Origin: JAIXWP01 sp964428835
Lineage (GTDB): Bacteria; Bacteroidota; Bacteroidia; Flavobacteriales_D; Sanyastnellaceae
Direction: 5' to 3'
Length of the DNA stretch: 64,000 bases
NCBI GenBank assembly: GCA_964428835.1
Contig: CAYRZQ010000004.1
Coordinates: forward strand, 1 to 64,000
The notes under the pieces were generated by a model, which was not told where the DNA came from, ran no database searches, and saw only the letters and a list, made by a program, of their open reading frames with translations. Positions 41,205-49,353 of the stretch are shown here, one piece after another. The position numbers and the translations under genes were made by a program. The stretch's first letter is position 1; every line of letters starts with the position of its first letter.

Positions 41205-42275
41205 CTACACAATTCTTTTGTTCCACTGATGAGAATCTGTTTCTCTTCCTCTCTTTAAAGAATCCAAGAAAGCGGAAACTTTAGGAGCAAACTCCCACTC
41301 TGTATATGGTCTCAAGGTGTAATCAACACCCTTGTAATTAATCACACGTATTGGCGCAATCGTTGCCGCAGTTCCAGCTCCAAAAGCTTCATCCAATTCA
41401 CCTTTTTCAATGGCTTCCATTACCTCTGCCACTGACACTTTTCTTTCTTCGACATTATAACCCCAATCTCTTGCTACTTGCAAAACACTATCACGGGTAA
41501 CACCATCGAGAATACTATCAGAGAGAGCGGGCGTAAACAATGTATTTCCTTTTTTGAAAATGACATTCATGGTTCCGCTTTCTTCAAAGTATTGATGCGT
41601 TTCGGCATCTGTCCATAGCATTTGATTATAGCCCGAGTCTTGTGCTAGTTTGGCTGGATATAATGCTGCAGCATAGTTGCCAGCTGCTTTAGCATGACCT
41701 GTTCCGCCCTTTGCAGCGCGCGTAAATGCCGGTTCTATCTTAACCTTGATTTCACCAGTATAATACTTGCCCACCGGACACGAGAAAATCACAAACAAAT
41801 AGCTTCCACTTGGGCGCACTCCAACGTACTCGTCGGTAGCAAACATATGCGGACGTATGTATAGAGATTCACCTTCTCCTGTTGGTACCCACGAACTATC
41901 TAATGCTGTAAGCTGAGAAAGGCATTCCATGAAAAGTTCTTCTGGAAGCTCGGGCATACAAAGACGATGAGCGCTCTTGTTCAATCGCGCAGCATTTTTT
42001 TCAGGACGGAAAATGAATACTTCGCCATCACTGTTTTTGTAAGCTTTCAATCCTTCAAAAATCGCTTGACCATAGTGAAGCGAACTAATCGCAGGACTGA
42101 ATTCTAATTTGCCATAAGGTTTGATGATGGGCCTTCCCCACTGACCATCGGTGTATTCCACAACACACATGTGGTCTGCGAAAATTTTACCAAAACCAAG
42201 ATCCGACCAGTTCACTTCATTGATTCTGCTCTTCTCTACCTTTTGGACTTCAATCTTGTTGGTTGTTGCTATCAT
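41205..42275 (-). CDS. ilvE: branched-chain-amino-acid aminotransferase
   Basis: 356 residues, the long (class IIa-like) BCAT form. Conserved GGTGHAKAAGNYAAAL carries the PLP-binding Lys (about 196); YIRPHMFATDEYVGVRPSGSY, EESGTMNVIF and the C-terminal AFGAGTAATIAPI are all family signatures. It makes or degrades Leu, Ile and Val by transamination with 2-oxoglutarate. A TACATTTG element 67-75 nt upstream on the minus strand is a candidate promoter. Convergent with the Nudix-type regulator, without an obvious terminator between them. Confidence 0.95.
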   Translation of the reverse strand: MIATTNKIEVQKVEKSRINEVNWSDLGFGKIFADHMCVVEYTDGQWGRPIIKPYGKLEFSPAISSLHYGQAIFEGLKAYKNSDGEVFIFRPEKNAARLNKSAHRLCMPELPEELFMECLSQLTALDSSWVPTGEGESLYIRPHMFATDEYVGVRPSGSYLFVIFSCPVGKYYTGEIKVKIEPAFTRAAKGGTGHAKAAGNYAAALYPAKLAQDSGYNQMLWTDAETHQYFEESGTMNVIFKKGNTLFTPALSDSILDGVTRDSVLQVARDWGYNVEERKVSVAEVMEAIEKGELDEAFGAGTAATIAPIRVINYKGVDYTLRPYTEWEFAPKVSAFLDSLKRGRETDSHQWNKRIV

Positions 42276-42342
42276 TAAGCATGTGGTTTGATTGATTATC
42301 CTTTATAGCATTTAAAACATAAATTTGTTTCAACTGCCTCGA

Positions 42343-42350
42343 CAAATGTA
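42343..42350 (-). promoter_or_regulatory. -7 promoter element (TACATTTG) of ilvE
   Basis: On the minus strand TACATTTG matches TAnnTTTG, 67 nt upstream of the ilvE start. A CAGGGTTT/AAACCCTA stem with a long loop (about 42350-42388) sits just before it and may be a weak terminator for the upstream response-regulator gene. Confidence 0.4.
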
Positions 42351-42396
42351 GGGTTTCAAGCGTTTCGATGAAGGTTAAAAACCCTGAAATTTATCA

Positions 42397-43077
42397 CTAT
42401 CCGTTTACAGGACTGAAAAGGAACTTATTAGGACTAACTAATTGGGCCTTTACTGCATACATTACAATAGCAGCAGTATTATTCACCCCCAATTTTTGCA
42501 TTATATTTTTTCGATGTGTATTTACGGTATGAGGAGACAAAAACAGACGCTCAGCAATCTCATTATTCGTGTATCCTTCAGCGATAAGCTTTATGACTTC
42601 CAATTCTCTTTCACTTATAACGACCGCTTCACAAGAGAGTTCTACAATATCCAAGTCATTGACATCAATGGCTTCTCTTCTAATGGTTTCTAATATTTGG
42701 CCACAAAAGAACCTACCACCAGTAGCAGTTTCTCTAATGCTCTCCACTATTTCATGGATATCGCAATCTTTCTTTATGTACGAAGTGACGCCAGCCCTGA
42801 GAGCATTCACTATTGTGATTCCGGTTTGCTCTCCCGTGATGGCCACAAAACGAACTTTGGGGTTGATGCGCAAGACTTTTGCAAAAACATCAATGCTGAA
42901 TTCCTTAGCGGCAAAATCGATGAGAATCACATCAGCCTCAAACGACTTGACCATCTCAAGAAGTTGATCTTCGCTCATAGCCTCGCCCAACAACTGAAAG
43001 TCGTCGTATTGACGCAATACAGCGTTTAATCCGGAACGGATGAGCAAATTGCTATCGGCGATGATGATGCGTTTCAT
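42397..43077 (-). CDS. LuxR/NarL-type response regulator
   Basis: 226 residues from the ATG at 43075-43077 (MKRIIIADSN); an in-frame ATG 13 codons upstream adds no domain. Receiver domain 1-120 with Asp8, phospho-acceptor Asp54 (VILIDF), Thr81 and Lys102 (SYIKKD). The C-terminal LuxR HTH (about 158-220) reads ISERELEVIKLIAEGYTNNEIAERLFLSPHTVNTHRKNIMQKLGV. It is predicted to bind DNA as a phosphorylation-controlled dimer. No sensor kinase gene is adjacent, so it is an orphan. A GATATTTG box 5 nt before the start resembles a -7 element. Confidence 0.92.
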   Translation of the reverse strand: MKRIIIADSNLLIRSGLNAVLRQYDDFQLLGEAMSEDQLLEMVKSFEADVILIDFAAKEFSIDVFAKVLRINPKVRFVAITGEQTGITIVNALRAGVTSYIKKDCDIHEIVESIRETATGGRFFCGQILETIRREAIDVNDLDIVELSCEAVVISERELEVIKLIAEGYTNNEIAERLFLSPHTVNTHRKNIMQKLGVNNTAAIVMYAVKAQLVSPNKFLFSPVNG

Positions 43078-43182
43078 TGTTGCAAATATCTTATCTAAAC
43101 TGTTTCTAAATAACAATTAGAAGGCAGAAATTTGTTCGCTTATACACGTATTTTTCAACAAGTAAGGATAGCACTTTGAAAA

Positions 43183-44976
43183 TCACATCTTTCTAACGAC
43201 TGAGATGCCCAATAGATCCATGCTATTCTTGATGATTTCACCTACTTTAACAGTTAAAGACACTCTGAATTTTTTCAATTCGTTGTTCTCCTCTCTTAAA
43301 ATGGGAAAATCATGATAGAAGGAATTAAACTCTCGCACCAGTTCGTAGCAGTAGTTTGCGATTAAACTTGGATTATACTTTTCACCAGCCTCTTGCAGCA
43401 CAGAAGGGAAGTCATTCATTTTTTTGATGAGATCTACTTCCATCGAAGAGAGTAAAGCACCATCCAAGTTAAATGACGAGTAATCGCCTCCCATGTCGGC
43501 AAACTTATTTCTAATCGCATTCGTTCTCACATAAGTGTAAAGGATGAAGGGACCAGTGTTTCCGTTGAAATCGATGCTTTCCTTGGGGTTGAAAGTCATG
43601 TTTTTTACAGGATCAACTTTGAGCAAGAAATATTTCAAAGCAGACATTCCAATGGCTCTGTAAACATCCGCTTTTTCGCTCTCTTCGAGTCCCTCAAGCT
43701 TCCCTTGTTCTTTGGCAACGCTTTCTGCTTCTGAACGCATTTCCTCCATGATATCATCTGCGTCCACTACGGTGCCTTCCCTGCTCTTCATCTTGCCCTC
43801 CGGCAGCTCCACCATTCCGTAGCTGAGATGATAACACTTTTCGCCTTGTTCGAATCCGAGCTTCTTCAATATTTTGAAAAGCACTTTGAAATGATACTCC
43901 TGTTCGTTGCCGACCGTATAGATTTGGTATGCTGCATCTTGATAATCTCTAAAGCGAAGGATGGCTGTGCCGATATCTTGAGTGATATACATGGCGGTTC
44001 CATCTTTTCTCAAAAGTGCCTTTTGATCCAAGCCCTCATCTGTCAAGTCTACCCAGATACTTCCGTCATCTTTTTGAAAGAAAATTCCTTTTTCCAATCC
44101 CTTAAGCACTTCATCACGACCAAGGAGATAGGTATCGCTTTCATAATAATTCTTATCAAAATCAACTCCCATGGTTTGATAGGTCGCATCAAAGCCTTGA
44201 TATACCCATCCATTCATGGTATTCCAAAGATTCCAGACATCTTGGTCTTTTGCTTCCCATTGACGTAGAAGTTCTTGTGCTTCTTTGATTGCAGGAGCAT
44301 ACTGAGCAGCTTCTTCTGGTGTGCTTCCTTGTGCAATTAATTCACTTTGTTGACTCTTATAGAGTTTATCAAACTCCACATAGTACTTACCAACGAGCTT
44401 ATCGCCTTTCAATCCAGAAGTTTCGGGGGTTTCACCATTGCCAAGGAGTTTCCAGGCATACATACTTTTGCAAATATGTATTCCTCGGTCATTGATGATT
44501 TGAACCTTTGAAACCGAATGACCATTCGCCTTCAAAATTTTCGCAACGGAATATCCTAAAAATATATTTCTCAAATGCCCAAGGTGTAATGGCTTGTTCG
44601 TATTTGGAGAAGCGTATTCCACCAACACTCTTGGTTTGGTATCGGCCTGAGCAAACCCAAAATCCGTCTTTGCCACCATTTCTTCAAAAGATGAAAGCCA
44701 ATAAGACTTGGATATCGATAAATTGAGAAATCCCTTTACCACATTGAAAGCTGTTACTTCCGAGACATGCTTCACAAAGTATTCCCCAATAGCTTGGCCC
44801 GTCTGTTCGGGGCCTAGCTTTGAAATTTTCACCAATGGGAATATAACAATCGTCAAATCTCCTTCAAACTCTTTTCGAGTTTTTTGAAGTTGAATTTGAG
44901 AAGGTTCTACCTTAGCAGAGAACAATTGTTCGACCGCATTTGTCAAGCCTGTTGAGAGTATCTGATGGATATTCAT
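43183..44976 (-). CDS. argS: arginyl-tRNA synthetase
   Basis: 597 residues from the ATG at 44974-44976 (MNIHQILS); a frame open 32 codons further up would run into the divergent ribBA promoter. Class I motifs: VEYASPNTNKPLHLGHLRN (HIGH motif as HLGH) and GKMKSREGTVV in place of KMSK. The C-terminal DALR anticodon-binding domain (about 475-597) includes the NAIRNKF region and the NSFYHDFPIL stretch. It charges tRNA-Arg. Divergent from ribBA with 58 bp between starts. Confidence 0.97.
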   Translation of the reverse strand: MNIHQILSTGLTNAVEQLFSAKVEPSQIQLQKTRKEFEGDLTIVIFPLVKISKLGPEQTGQAIGEYFVKHVSEVTAFNVVKGFLNLSISKSYWLSSFEEMVAKTDFGFAQADTKPRVLVEYASPNTNKPLHLGHLRNIFLGYSVAKILKANGHSVSKVQIINDRGIHICKSMYAWKLLGNGETPETSGLKGDKLVGKYYVEFDKLYKSQQSELIAQGSTPEEAAQYAPAIKEAQELLRQWEAKDQDVWNLWNTMNGWVYQGFDATYQTMGVDFDKNYYESDTYLLGRDEVLKGLEKGIFFQKDDGSIWVDLTDEGLDQKALLRKDGTAMYITQDIGTAILRFRDYQDAAYQIYTVGNEQEYHFKVLFKILKKLGFEQGEKCYHLSYGMVELPEGKMKSREGTVVDADDIMEEMRSEAESVAKEQGKLEGLEESEKADVYRAIGMSALKYFLLKVDPVKNMTFNPKESIDFNGNTGPFILYTYVRTNAIRNKFADMGGDYSSFNLDGALLSSMEVDLIKKMNDFPSVLQEAGEKYNPSLIANYCYELVREFNSFYHDFPILREENNELKKFRVSLTVKVGEIIKNSMDLLGISVVRKM

Positions 44977-44998
44977 ATTGGTAAGAAATAAAACAACA

Positions 44999-45030
44999 TT
45001 TGGGGGTGCAAACTTAACCCAATACCTTTG
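44999..45030 (+). promoter_or_regulatory. ribBA promoter (TTTG -20 nt- TACCTTTG)
   Basis: TTTG at 44999-45002 and TACCTTTG at 45023-45030, separated by 20 nt, give a full match to the Bacteroidetes sigma-ABfr -33/-7 pattern. The -7 box ends 4 nt before the ribBA ATG, which would place the transcription start at or next to the start codon. Confidence 0.65.
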
Positions 45031-45034
45031 CATT

Positions 45035-46168
45035 ATGACACATACTATGGTGAAAGAAAAATTAGATACCATTCAAGAGGCCATTGACGACATTCGCAAC
45101 GGGAAGGTGGTGATTGTGGTGGATGATGAAGATCGCGAGAATGAAGGCGATTTTATCACAGCTGCCCGCAATGTGACGCCAGAGGTTATCAACTTTATGA
45201 GCAAGCATGGTCGTGGACTTATTTGCGCTGCTTTGACTGAAGAGCGCTGTGCTGAGCTCGAATTGGATCTAATGGTGACTCGCAACACCGATCCAAATAA
45301 AACAGCTTTCACCATCTCGGTAGATCTCTTGGGACATGGCTGCACTACTGGAATATCCGCTCACGATAGAGCTAAAACAGTAAATGCGCTTATAGCCCCA
45401 GAGACGAAGCCTTCAGACTTGGGTCGTCCAGGTCATATTTTTCCGCTTATTGCCAAAAACGGAGGCGTATTGAGAAGAACAGGCCATACAGAAGCAACAG
45501 TAGATCTTGCTCGACTTGCAGGGTTTGAACCTGCTGGAGTTTTGGTTGAAATCATGAATGATGATGGAACCATGGCGAGGTTGCCACAATTGATGGAGAT
45601 TGCTGAGAAGTTTCAGCTCAAGATTATTAGCATTAAAGACTTGATCAGCTATCGCCTATCCAAAGAAACATTGGTTCAGCGAGTGGAGAGTATTCCTTTC
45701 AATACGCGCTATGGTTCGTTTCAACTTTACGCGTTTAAGCAATTAATAGAAGGAACAGAGCATTTGGCTTTTGTAAAGGGTGAATGGAGTGCTGATGAAG
45801 AAATACCTGTTCGAGTTCATAGCTGCAATTTTATAGGAGATGTTTTCGGCTCACTCGAATATGGCAAGGAAGATATGTTGCATAAAGCAATGCAGATGAT
45901 TGAAGAGCATGGAAAAGGAGTGATTGTCTATATGAATCATTTGCAAAAGAATCATAGCATTATGGATGAATTGACCGAGATAAAGACCATGCAATCACTT
46001 GGAGGTAAAAATGAAAAAGTGGTGATGGATGCCAGAGATTATGGAATCGGTGCTCAAATTTTGCGCGACCTTGGAGTTTCTAAGATGACTTTATTGACCA
46101 ATACCCCAACAAAAAGAACAGGTCTTATTGGATATGGACTAGAGATTGTTTCGACGCTTTCGCTTTAA
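45035..46168 (+). CDS. ribBA: 3,4-dihydroxy-2-butanone-4-phosphate synthase with degenerate GTP cyclohydrolase II domain
   Basis: 377 residues from ATG at 45035. RibB half (about 1-205) is intact: VVDDEDRENEGDF, HGRGLICAAL, DLLGHGCTTGISAHDRA, RPGHIFPLIAKNGGVLRRTGHTEATVDLARLAG. It makes the four-carbon precursor of riboflavin from ribulose-5-phosphate. The C-terminal half has the GCH-II fold (RVHS, GDVFGSL, DARDYGIGAQILRDLGVSKMTLLTN). However, the Zn cysteines are missing: RCDC is replaced by EYGK, and the first Cys is shifted by one residue. The EGRGIG catalytic loop is replaced by LQKNHSI. A separate RibA is therefore expected elsewhere. The start agrees with a promoter whose -7 box ends 4 nt upstream. 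Confidence 0.93.
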   Translation: MTHTMVKEKLDTIQEAIDDIRNGKVVIVVDDEDRENEGDFITAARNVTPEVINFMSKHGRGLICAALTEERCAELELDLMVTRNTDPNKTAFTISVDLLGHGCTTGISAHDRAKTVNALIAPETKPSDLGRPGHIFPLIAKNGGVLRRTGHTEATVDLARLAGFEPAGVLVEIMNDDGTMARLPQLMEIAEKFQLKIISIKDLISYRLSKETLVQRVESIPFNTRYGSFQLYAFKQLIEGTEHLAFVKGEWSADEEIPVRVHSCNFIGDVFGSLEYGKEDMLHKAMQMIEEHGKGVIVYMNHLQKNHSIMDELTEIKTMQSLGGKNEKVVMDARDYGIGAQILRDLGVSKMTLLTNTPTKRTGLIGYGLEIVSTLSL

Positions 46169-46186
46169 GATGATTGATATATAAAT

Positions 46187-46219
46187 AAAAAGGGCTTTCG
46201 AAAGAAAGCCCTTTTTTTT
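46187..46219. terminator. bidirectional terminator between ribBA and rpmE2
   Basis: Stem AAAAGGGCTTTC / GAAAGCCCTTTT with a short loop and T-runs on both strands, between two convergent genes. Confidence 0.88.
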
Positions 46220-46234
46220 GATATCGAAGATCGA

Positions 46235-46492
46235 TTATTTCTTTGTGAACTTTGCGTAACGATTCTTGAATTTATCGATACGACCAGCGGTATCCACCAA
46301 CGTAACCTTACCAGTGAAGAAAGGGTGTGAAGTGTGTGAAATTTCCATTTTGATCAATGGGTATTCATTGCCATCTTCCCACTTGATGGTGTCCTTGCTC
46401 TCAGCTGTAGACTTGCCTAAGAATGCATATTCATTAGACATATCTTTGAAGACCACAAGTCTGTAATTTTCTGGGTGAATTCCTTGTTTCAT
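46235..46492 (-). CDS. rpmE2: 50S ribosomal protein L31, type B
   Basis: 85 residues. It begins MKQGIHPENYRLVVFKDMS and contains SHPFFTGKVTLVDTAGRIDKFKNRYAKF, typical of type B L31. The four zinc-binding cysteines of type A L31 are absent, as expected for the Zn-independent paralogue. It has its own promoter 26 nt upstream and shares a bidirectional terminator with ribBA. Confidence 0.96.
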   Translation of the reverse strand: MKQGIHPENYRLVVFKDMSNEYAFLGKSTAESKDTIKWEDGNEYPLIKMEISHTSHPFFTGKVTLVDTAGRIDKFKNRYAKFTKK

Positions 46493-46517
46493 TGTAATAT
46501 CTTTTTCTAACGGGCGG

Positions 46518-46548
46518 CAAATATACGACTACAGATTGATTCTCACAA
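46518..46548 (-). promoter_or_regulatory. rpmE2 promoter (TTG -20 nt- TATATTTG on the minus strand)
   Basis: On the minus strand TTG (46548-46546) and TATATTTG (46525-46518) are separated by 20 nt, a full match to the Bacteroidetes promoter pattern, 26 nt upstream of the rpmE2 ATG. Confidence 0.6.
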
Positions 46549-46603
46549 GAAAAAAGTAAAAATAATATTATTACCCTAAGGTCTGTAAATCAACCTATTA
46601 ATA

Positions 46604-46635
46604 GAAAAGTCCCGAATCGTTATCCGGGACTTTTC
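46604..46635 (-). terminator. terminator downstream of the SPOR-like protein gene
   Basis: Perfect 11-bp stem GAAAAGTCCCG / CGGGACTTTTC with a 10-nt loop, T-run on the minus strand. It lies about 90 nt after the stop at 46727; the remaining 234-bp gap up to rpmE2 otherwise holds only the rpmE2 promoter. Confidence 0.75.
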
Positions 46636-46726
46636 AGACTAAATTACCTAAACAAATTCTATATTAATTAACCAAAATTACTACATGAGCACCGTTGCAC
46701 TCTACCTGTAGTAGGTGTGATGAGTC

Positions 46727-48304
46727 TTATTGATACCATTGCTGCTTTGAAATCAGAAGTGCTTCTTGCACTGTAATTCTGTCTCCATTATTGTATGCAG
46801 TAACGAATGGTCCAGGAAGGGTGTTGTAATCACTTTTCAAACGCTCTCTCGCATCGCGTGCTTGCTTGTATTCTCCAAACTTACCAGTGGTATATTTCAC
46901 CCAGCCTTCATGGTTTTCAATATTAAAATCTTCTGAGAAGCCATGGCGCTGCTTGAAATAAGTTTTATTAACAACGCGATGTGCAGCGAGAATTTGAACC
47001 TTGTACGTCACACCTTTTTCAGCTTCTGGCATTCTAGAAACCCCGCCAGCATTGGTTTTGGTAGATTCCTTAGAAGTTGTTGTTCCTTTCTTTTCCGATT
47101 TATTTTCTGCTGTTTGAACAGGATTAGACGTCTCTTTCACATTGTTTCTTTCCTCTTTTACAGGATCATTCTTCTGTGTTTTTGATCCATTTGACGCCGT
47201 TGATTCGCTATTGTTTGTTGCAGAAACATTCTCCTTTGCTGCAGTTGACGAATTGTTATTAGATGTCGTTGGTGCTGTTGTGTTGGTGGTGGATTTTGTT
47301 TCTCCAGAGGTATTCGTTGCTAAAGTATTCGACTCTGAACTTGCTACAGCACCCGCAACATTTACAATCACCACTTCTTTCGGATTGTTATTGTCTACGA
47401 AAGAGATTTTACCATTAATCTCAGGCATTTGAGATGATGGACTCAATAGAGTTAATTTGTATGCTACTTCGATTAGAGGAGATACAGGAACGTCAAACCA
47501 AACGAATTTAATATTGTTTTTACTGTTTTCATCGATTGTTACTGTAGCGCCAGCGTCTTGAATCTTTTCGGTTTTGGAAAATTTTGGACCACCTTCTGTA
47601 ATTTTTGCGAATCCTTTGATATTGCTATTCAATACCCGAATGTTTACTCGGTATTCTGTATCTGTCAATTTTGTTATTGTACGTTCAACTCTAAATTCAT
47701 TCGACAACTCGCTTGACGCTGACGCCGCCGGAGAACCAGAGGAACCTGAAGTATTTGCGGCAGCTGTGTTGGAGTCGGTAGATGTGTTAGTGCTCGTGTT
47801 AGCATTAGTGTTTGAACTAGTGTTAGATTCACCAGTGTTCGAAGTATTGGTTGATGGATTACTTGCCACTGCGCCTTCAGGTCTAACCATAACAGACTTT
47901 GTCGGAATGACAAAATCAACACGTTCGTTTTCTTTAATGTAAGAGAATGTTCCTTTCACTTCATATCGACCATCGAATGAGGGGTGTGCTTCTAAATAAT
48001 AGGAAACGGTGAATGATTCTTCAGTTGGTAAAGTCATCCATACAAACCTCGCTTTGCGCTCACTAAATGTAAATGACGCGCCCTTTGTTTCAGAGGGAGA
48101 TGCAACGAAACCTTCAGGGAAGATTATTTCCATTTTACCAAAACCTTGAATTTGGCTTTTGTAAATTGTTACCTCCACCAAAGTCTTTTCCCCTGGCTTC
48201 ATAGAATCTGGAGCTAAATTTTCTATTGATACTTCATTCACCGTAAATAGGTGAAGGAAGAACAATCCTATGAAATTGATGAGTACGATTAAGGTTTTAA
48301 GCAT
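46727..48304 (-). CDS. secreted protein with two duplicated beta domains, Ser/Thr/Asn-rich linkers and a C-terminal SPOR-like domain
   Basis: 525 residues from the ATG at 48302-48304 (a TTG two codons earlier is in frame). A hydrophobic signal segment is followed by two homologous modules of about 110 residues (about 25-145 and 205-320), sharing I-x-GF-x-K-I, a [RK]FVW core, a V-[AS]-Y-x-L strand and a G-x-[FI]-S[YF] strand. They are linked by long low-complexity Asn/Thr/Ser stretches (about 150-200 and 325-430). The C-terminal 90 residues (TYKVQILAAHRVVNKTYFKQR, WVKYTTGKFGEYKQARDARERL, FVTAYNNGDRI) are a SPOR-like domain. SPOR domains bind denuded peptidoglycan, so a periplasmic wall-linked role is inferred. 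Confidence 0.8.
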   Translation of the reverse strand: MLKTLIVLINFIGLFFLHLFTVNEVSIENLAPDSMKPGEKTLVEVTIYKSQIQGFGKMEIIFPEGFVASPSETKGASFTFSERKARFVWMTLPTEESFTVSYYLEAHPSFDGRYEVKGTFSYIKENERVDFVIPTKSVMVRPEGAVASNPSTNTSNTGESNTSSNTNANTSTNTSTDSNTAAANTSGSSGSPAASASSELSNEFRVERTITKLTDTEYRVNIRVLNSNIKGFAKITEGGPKFSKTEKIQDAGATVTIDENSKNNIKFVWFDVPVSPLIEVAYKLTLLSPSSQMPEINGKISFVDNNNPKEVVIVNVAGAVASSESNTLATNTSGETKSTTNTTAPTTSNNNSSTAAKENVSATNNSESTASNGSKTQKNDPVKEERNNVKETSNPVQTAENKSEKKGTTTSKESTKTNAGGVSRMPEAEKGVTYKVQILAAHRVVNKTYFKQRHGFSEDFNIENHEGWVKYTTGKFGEYKQARDARERLKSDYNTLPGPFVTAYNNGDRITVQEALLISKQQWYQ

Positions 48305-48438
48305 GGTCAATAGCAGGTTATGCGTGTAATTCTACCATGTCAAAAATCTACCAATCGAATGAACGTTCGGTAATGAAAAAATGTATTTGCAAACAGTGAA
48401 ATGTGAATTGTGTGAAACCAATTTCGCACCTTTGCAAC

Positions 48439-49347
48439 ATGAGCGCTTGGCGATCACATATCAAAGGATTCAAAGCATATCTTCGATTGGAGAAATCGCT
48501 TTCTAAAAATAGCGTTGATGCCTATGAGCGAGATGTGATAAAGCTTGCAGAGTGGGCTGAACACTCACCAGAACAGATGCAGCCCGCTAAGCTCAAAGCT
48601 TCTGACATTCGCTTGTTTTTGAAAGCATTAAATGAACTTGGATTAAGTGCTACTTCACAGGCACGAATACTATCCGGCATAAAAGCGTTCTATACCTATC
48701 TTCTACTTGAACAAATAGTTCAGGTAGATCCTACCGAATTAATTGAAGCCCCGAGGATTGGAAGAAAATTACCTGATGTTCTTTCCATTGAAGAAATCGA
48801 TACCATGATTCATTCTATCGATCTCAGTAAAAAAGATGGACATCGTAATAGAGCAATTTTAGAAGTGCTGTATAGTTGTGGCCTGCGAGTGAGTGAATTG
48901 GTAGATCTGAAATTAAGCCAAGTTTATTTCAACGAAGGATTTATCAGGGTGATTGGAAAAGGAAACAAAGAGCGCTTGGTTCCAATAGGTGCTTCTGCCA
49001 TTACATGGGTTCAACACTACATTTCTCACACGAGAAATCACTTAGCTGTGCAATCCAGTGCGGAAGACATTCTATTTTTAAACCTAAGAGGTGGTAAGTT
49101 TTCGAGAATGTCAGTCTTCAATTTGATTCAGGGCTTGGTAGAACAATTGGGAATAAAAAAACAAGTAAGTCCTCACACTTTTAGGCATTCTTTTGCCACG
49201 CATCTTGTGGAGGCAGGAGCAGATTTAAGAGCCGTGCAAGAAATGTTGGGACATGCAAGCATTACTACAACAGAAATTTATACGCATTTAGATAAGCATC
49301 GTTTAAAGGAAGAGATACTATCTTTCCACCCCCGTTATAAAAAATAA
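48439..49347 (+). CDS. xerD: tyrosine recombinase XerD
   Basis: 302 residues from ATG at 48439; an in-frame GTG at 48403 is upstream of the likely promoter (CACCTTTG ending 4 nt before the ATG). N-terminal SAM-like core-binding domain (about 5-90) and catalytic domain with Arg in LRVSELVDL (about 149), Lys in GKGNKERLVPIG, His-x-x-Arg in SPHTFRHSFATHL (about 246-249), His in GHASITTTEIYTH (about 272) and the nucleophile Tyr (about 281). With its partner it resolves chromosome dimers at dif. No dif-like site is recognised in the window, and no phage or transposon genes surround it, so a housekeeping role fits. Confidence 0.92.
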   Translation: MSAWRSHIKGFKAYLRLEKSLSKNSVDAYERDVIKLAEWAEHSPEQMQPAKLKASDIRLFLKALNELGLSATSQARILSGIKAFYTYLLLEQIVQVDPTELIEAPRIGRKLPDVLSIEEIDTMIHSIDLSKKDGHRNRAILEVLYSCGLRVSELVDLKLSQVYFNEGFIRVIGKGNKERLVPIGASAITWVQHYISHTRNHLAVQSSAEDILFLNLRGGKFSRMSVFNLIQGLVEQLGIKKQVSPHTFRHSFATHLVEAGADLRAVQEMLGHASITTTEIYTHLDKHRLKEEILSFHPRYKK

Positions 49348-49353
49348 AACCAC

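Noticed and set aside
44977..45034. Possible FMN riboswitch before ribBA
   Set aside because: The argS-ribBA gap is 58 bp and the promoter ends 4 nt before the start codon, leaving no room for an RFN element.
48403..48438. GTG start for xerD twelve codons upstream
   Set aside because: The added residues are not typical of XerD, and a -7-like CACCTTTG box lies between this GTG and the ATG at 48439.
48439..49347. Tyrosine recombinase as the mark of an integrated element
   Set aside because: The protein matches housekeeping XerD in length and motifs, and there are no attachment repeats, tRNA target or mobile genes around it.
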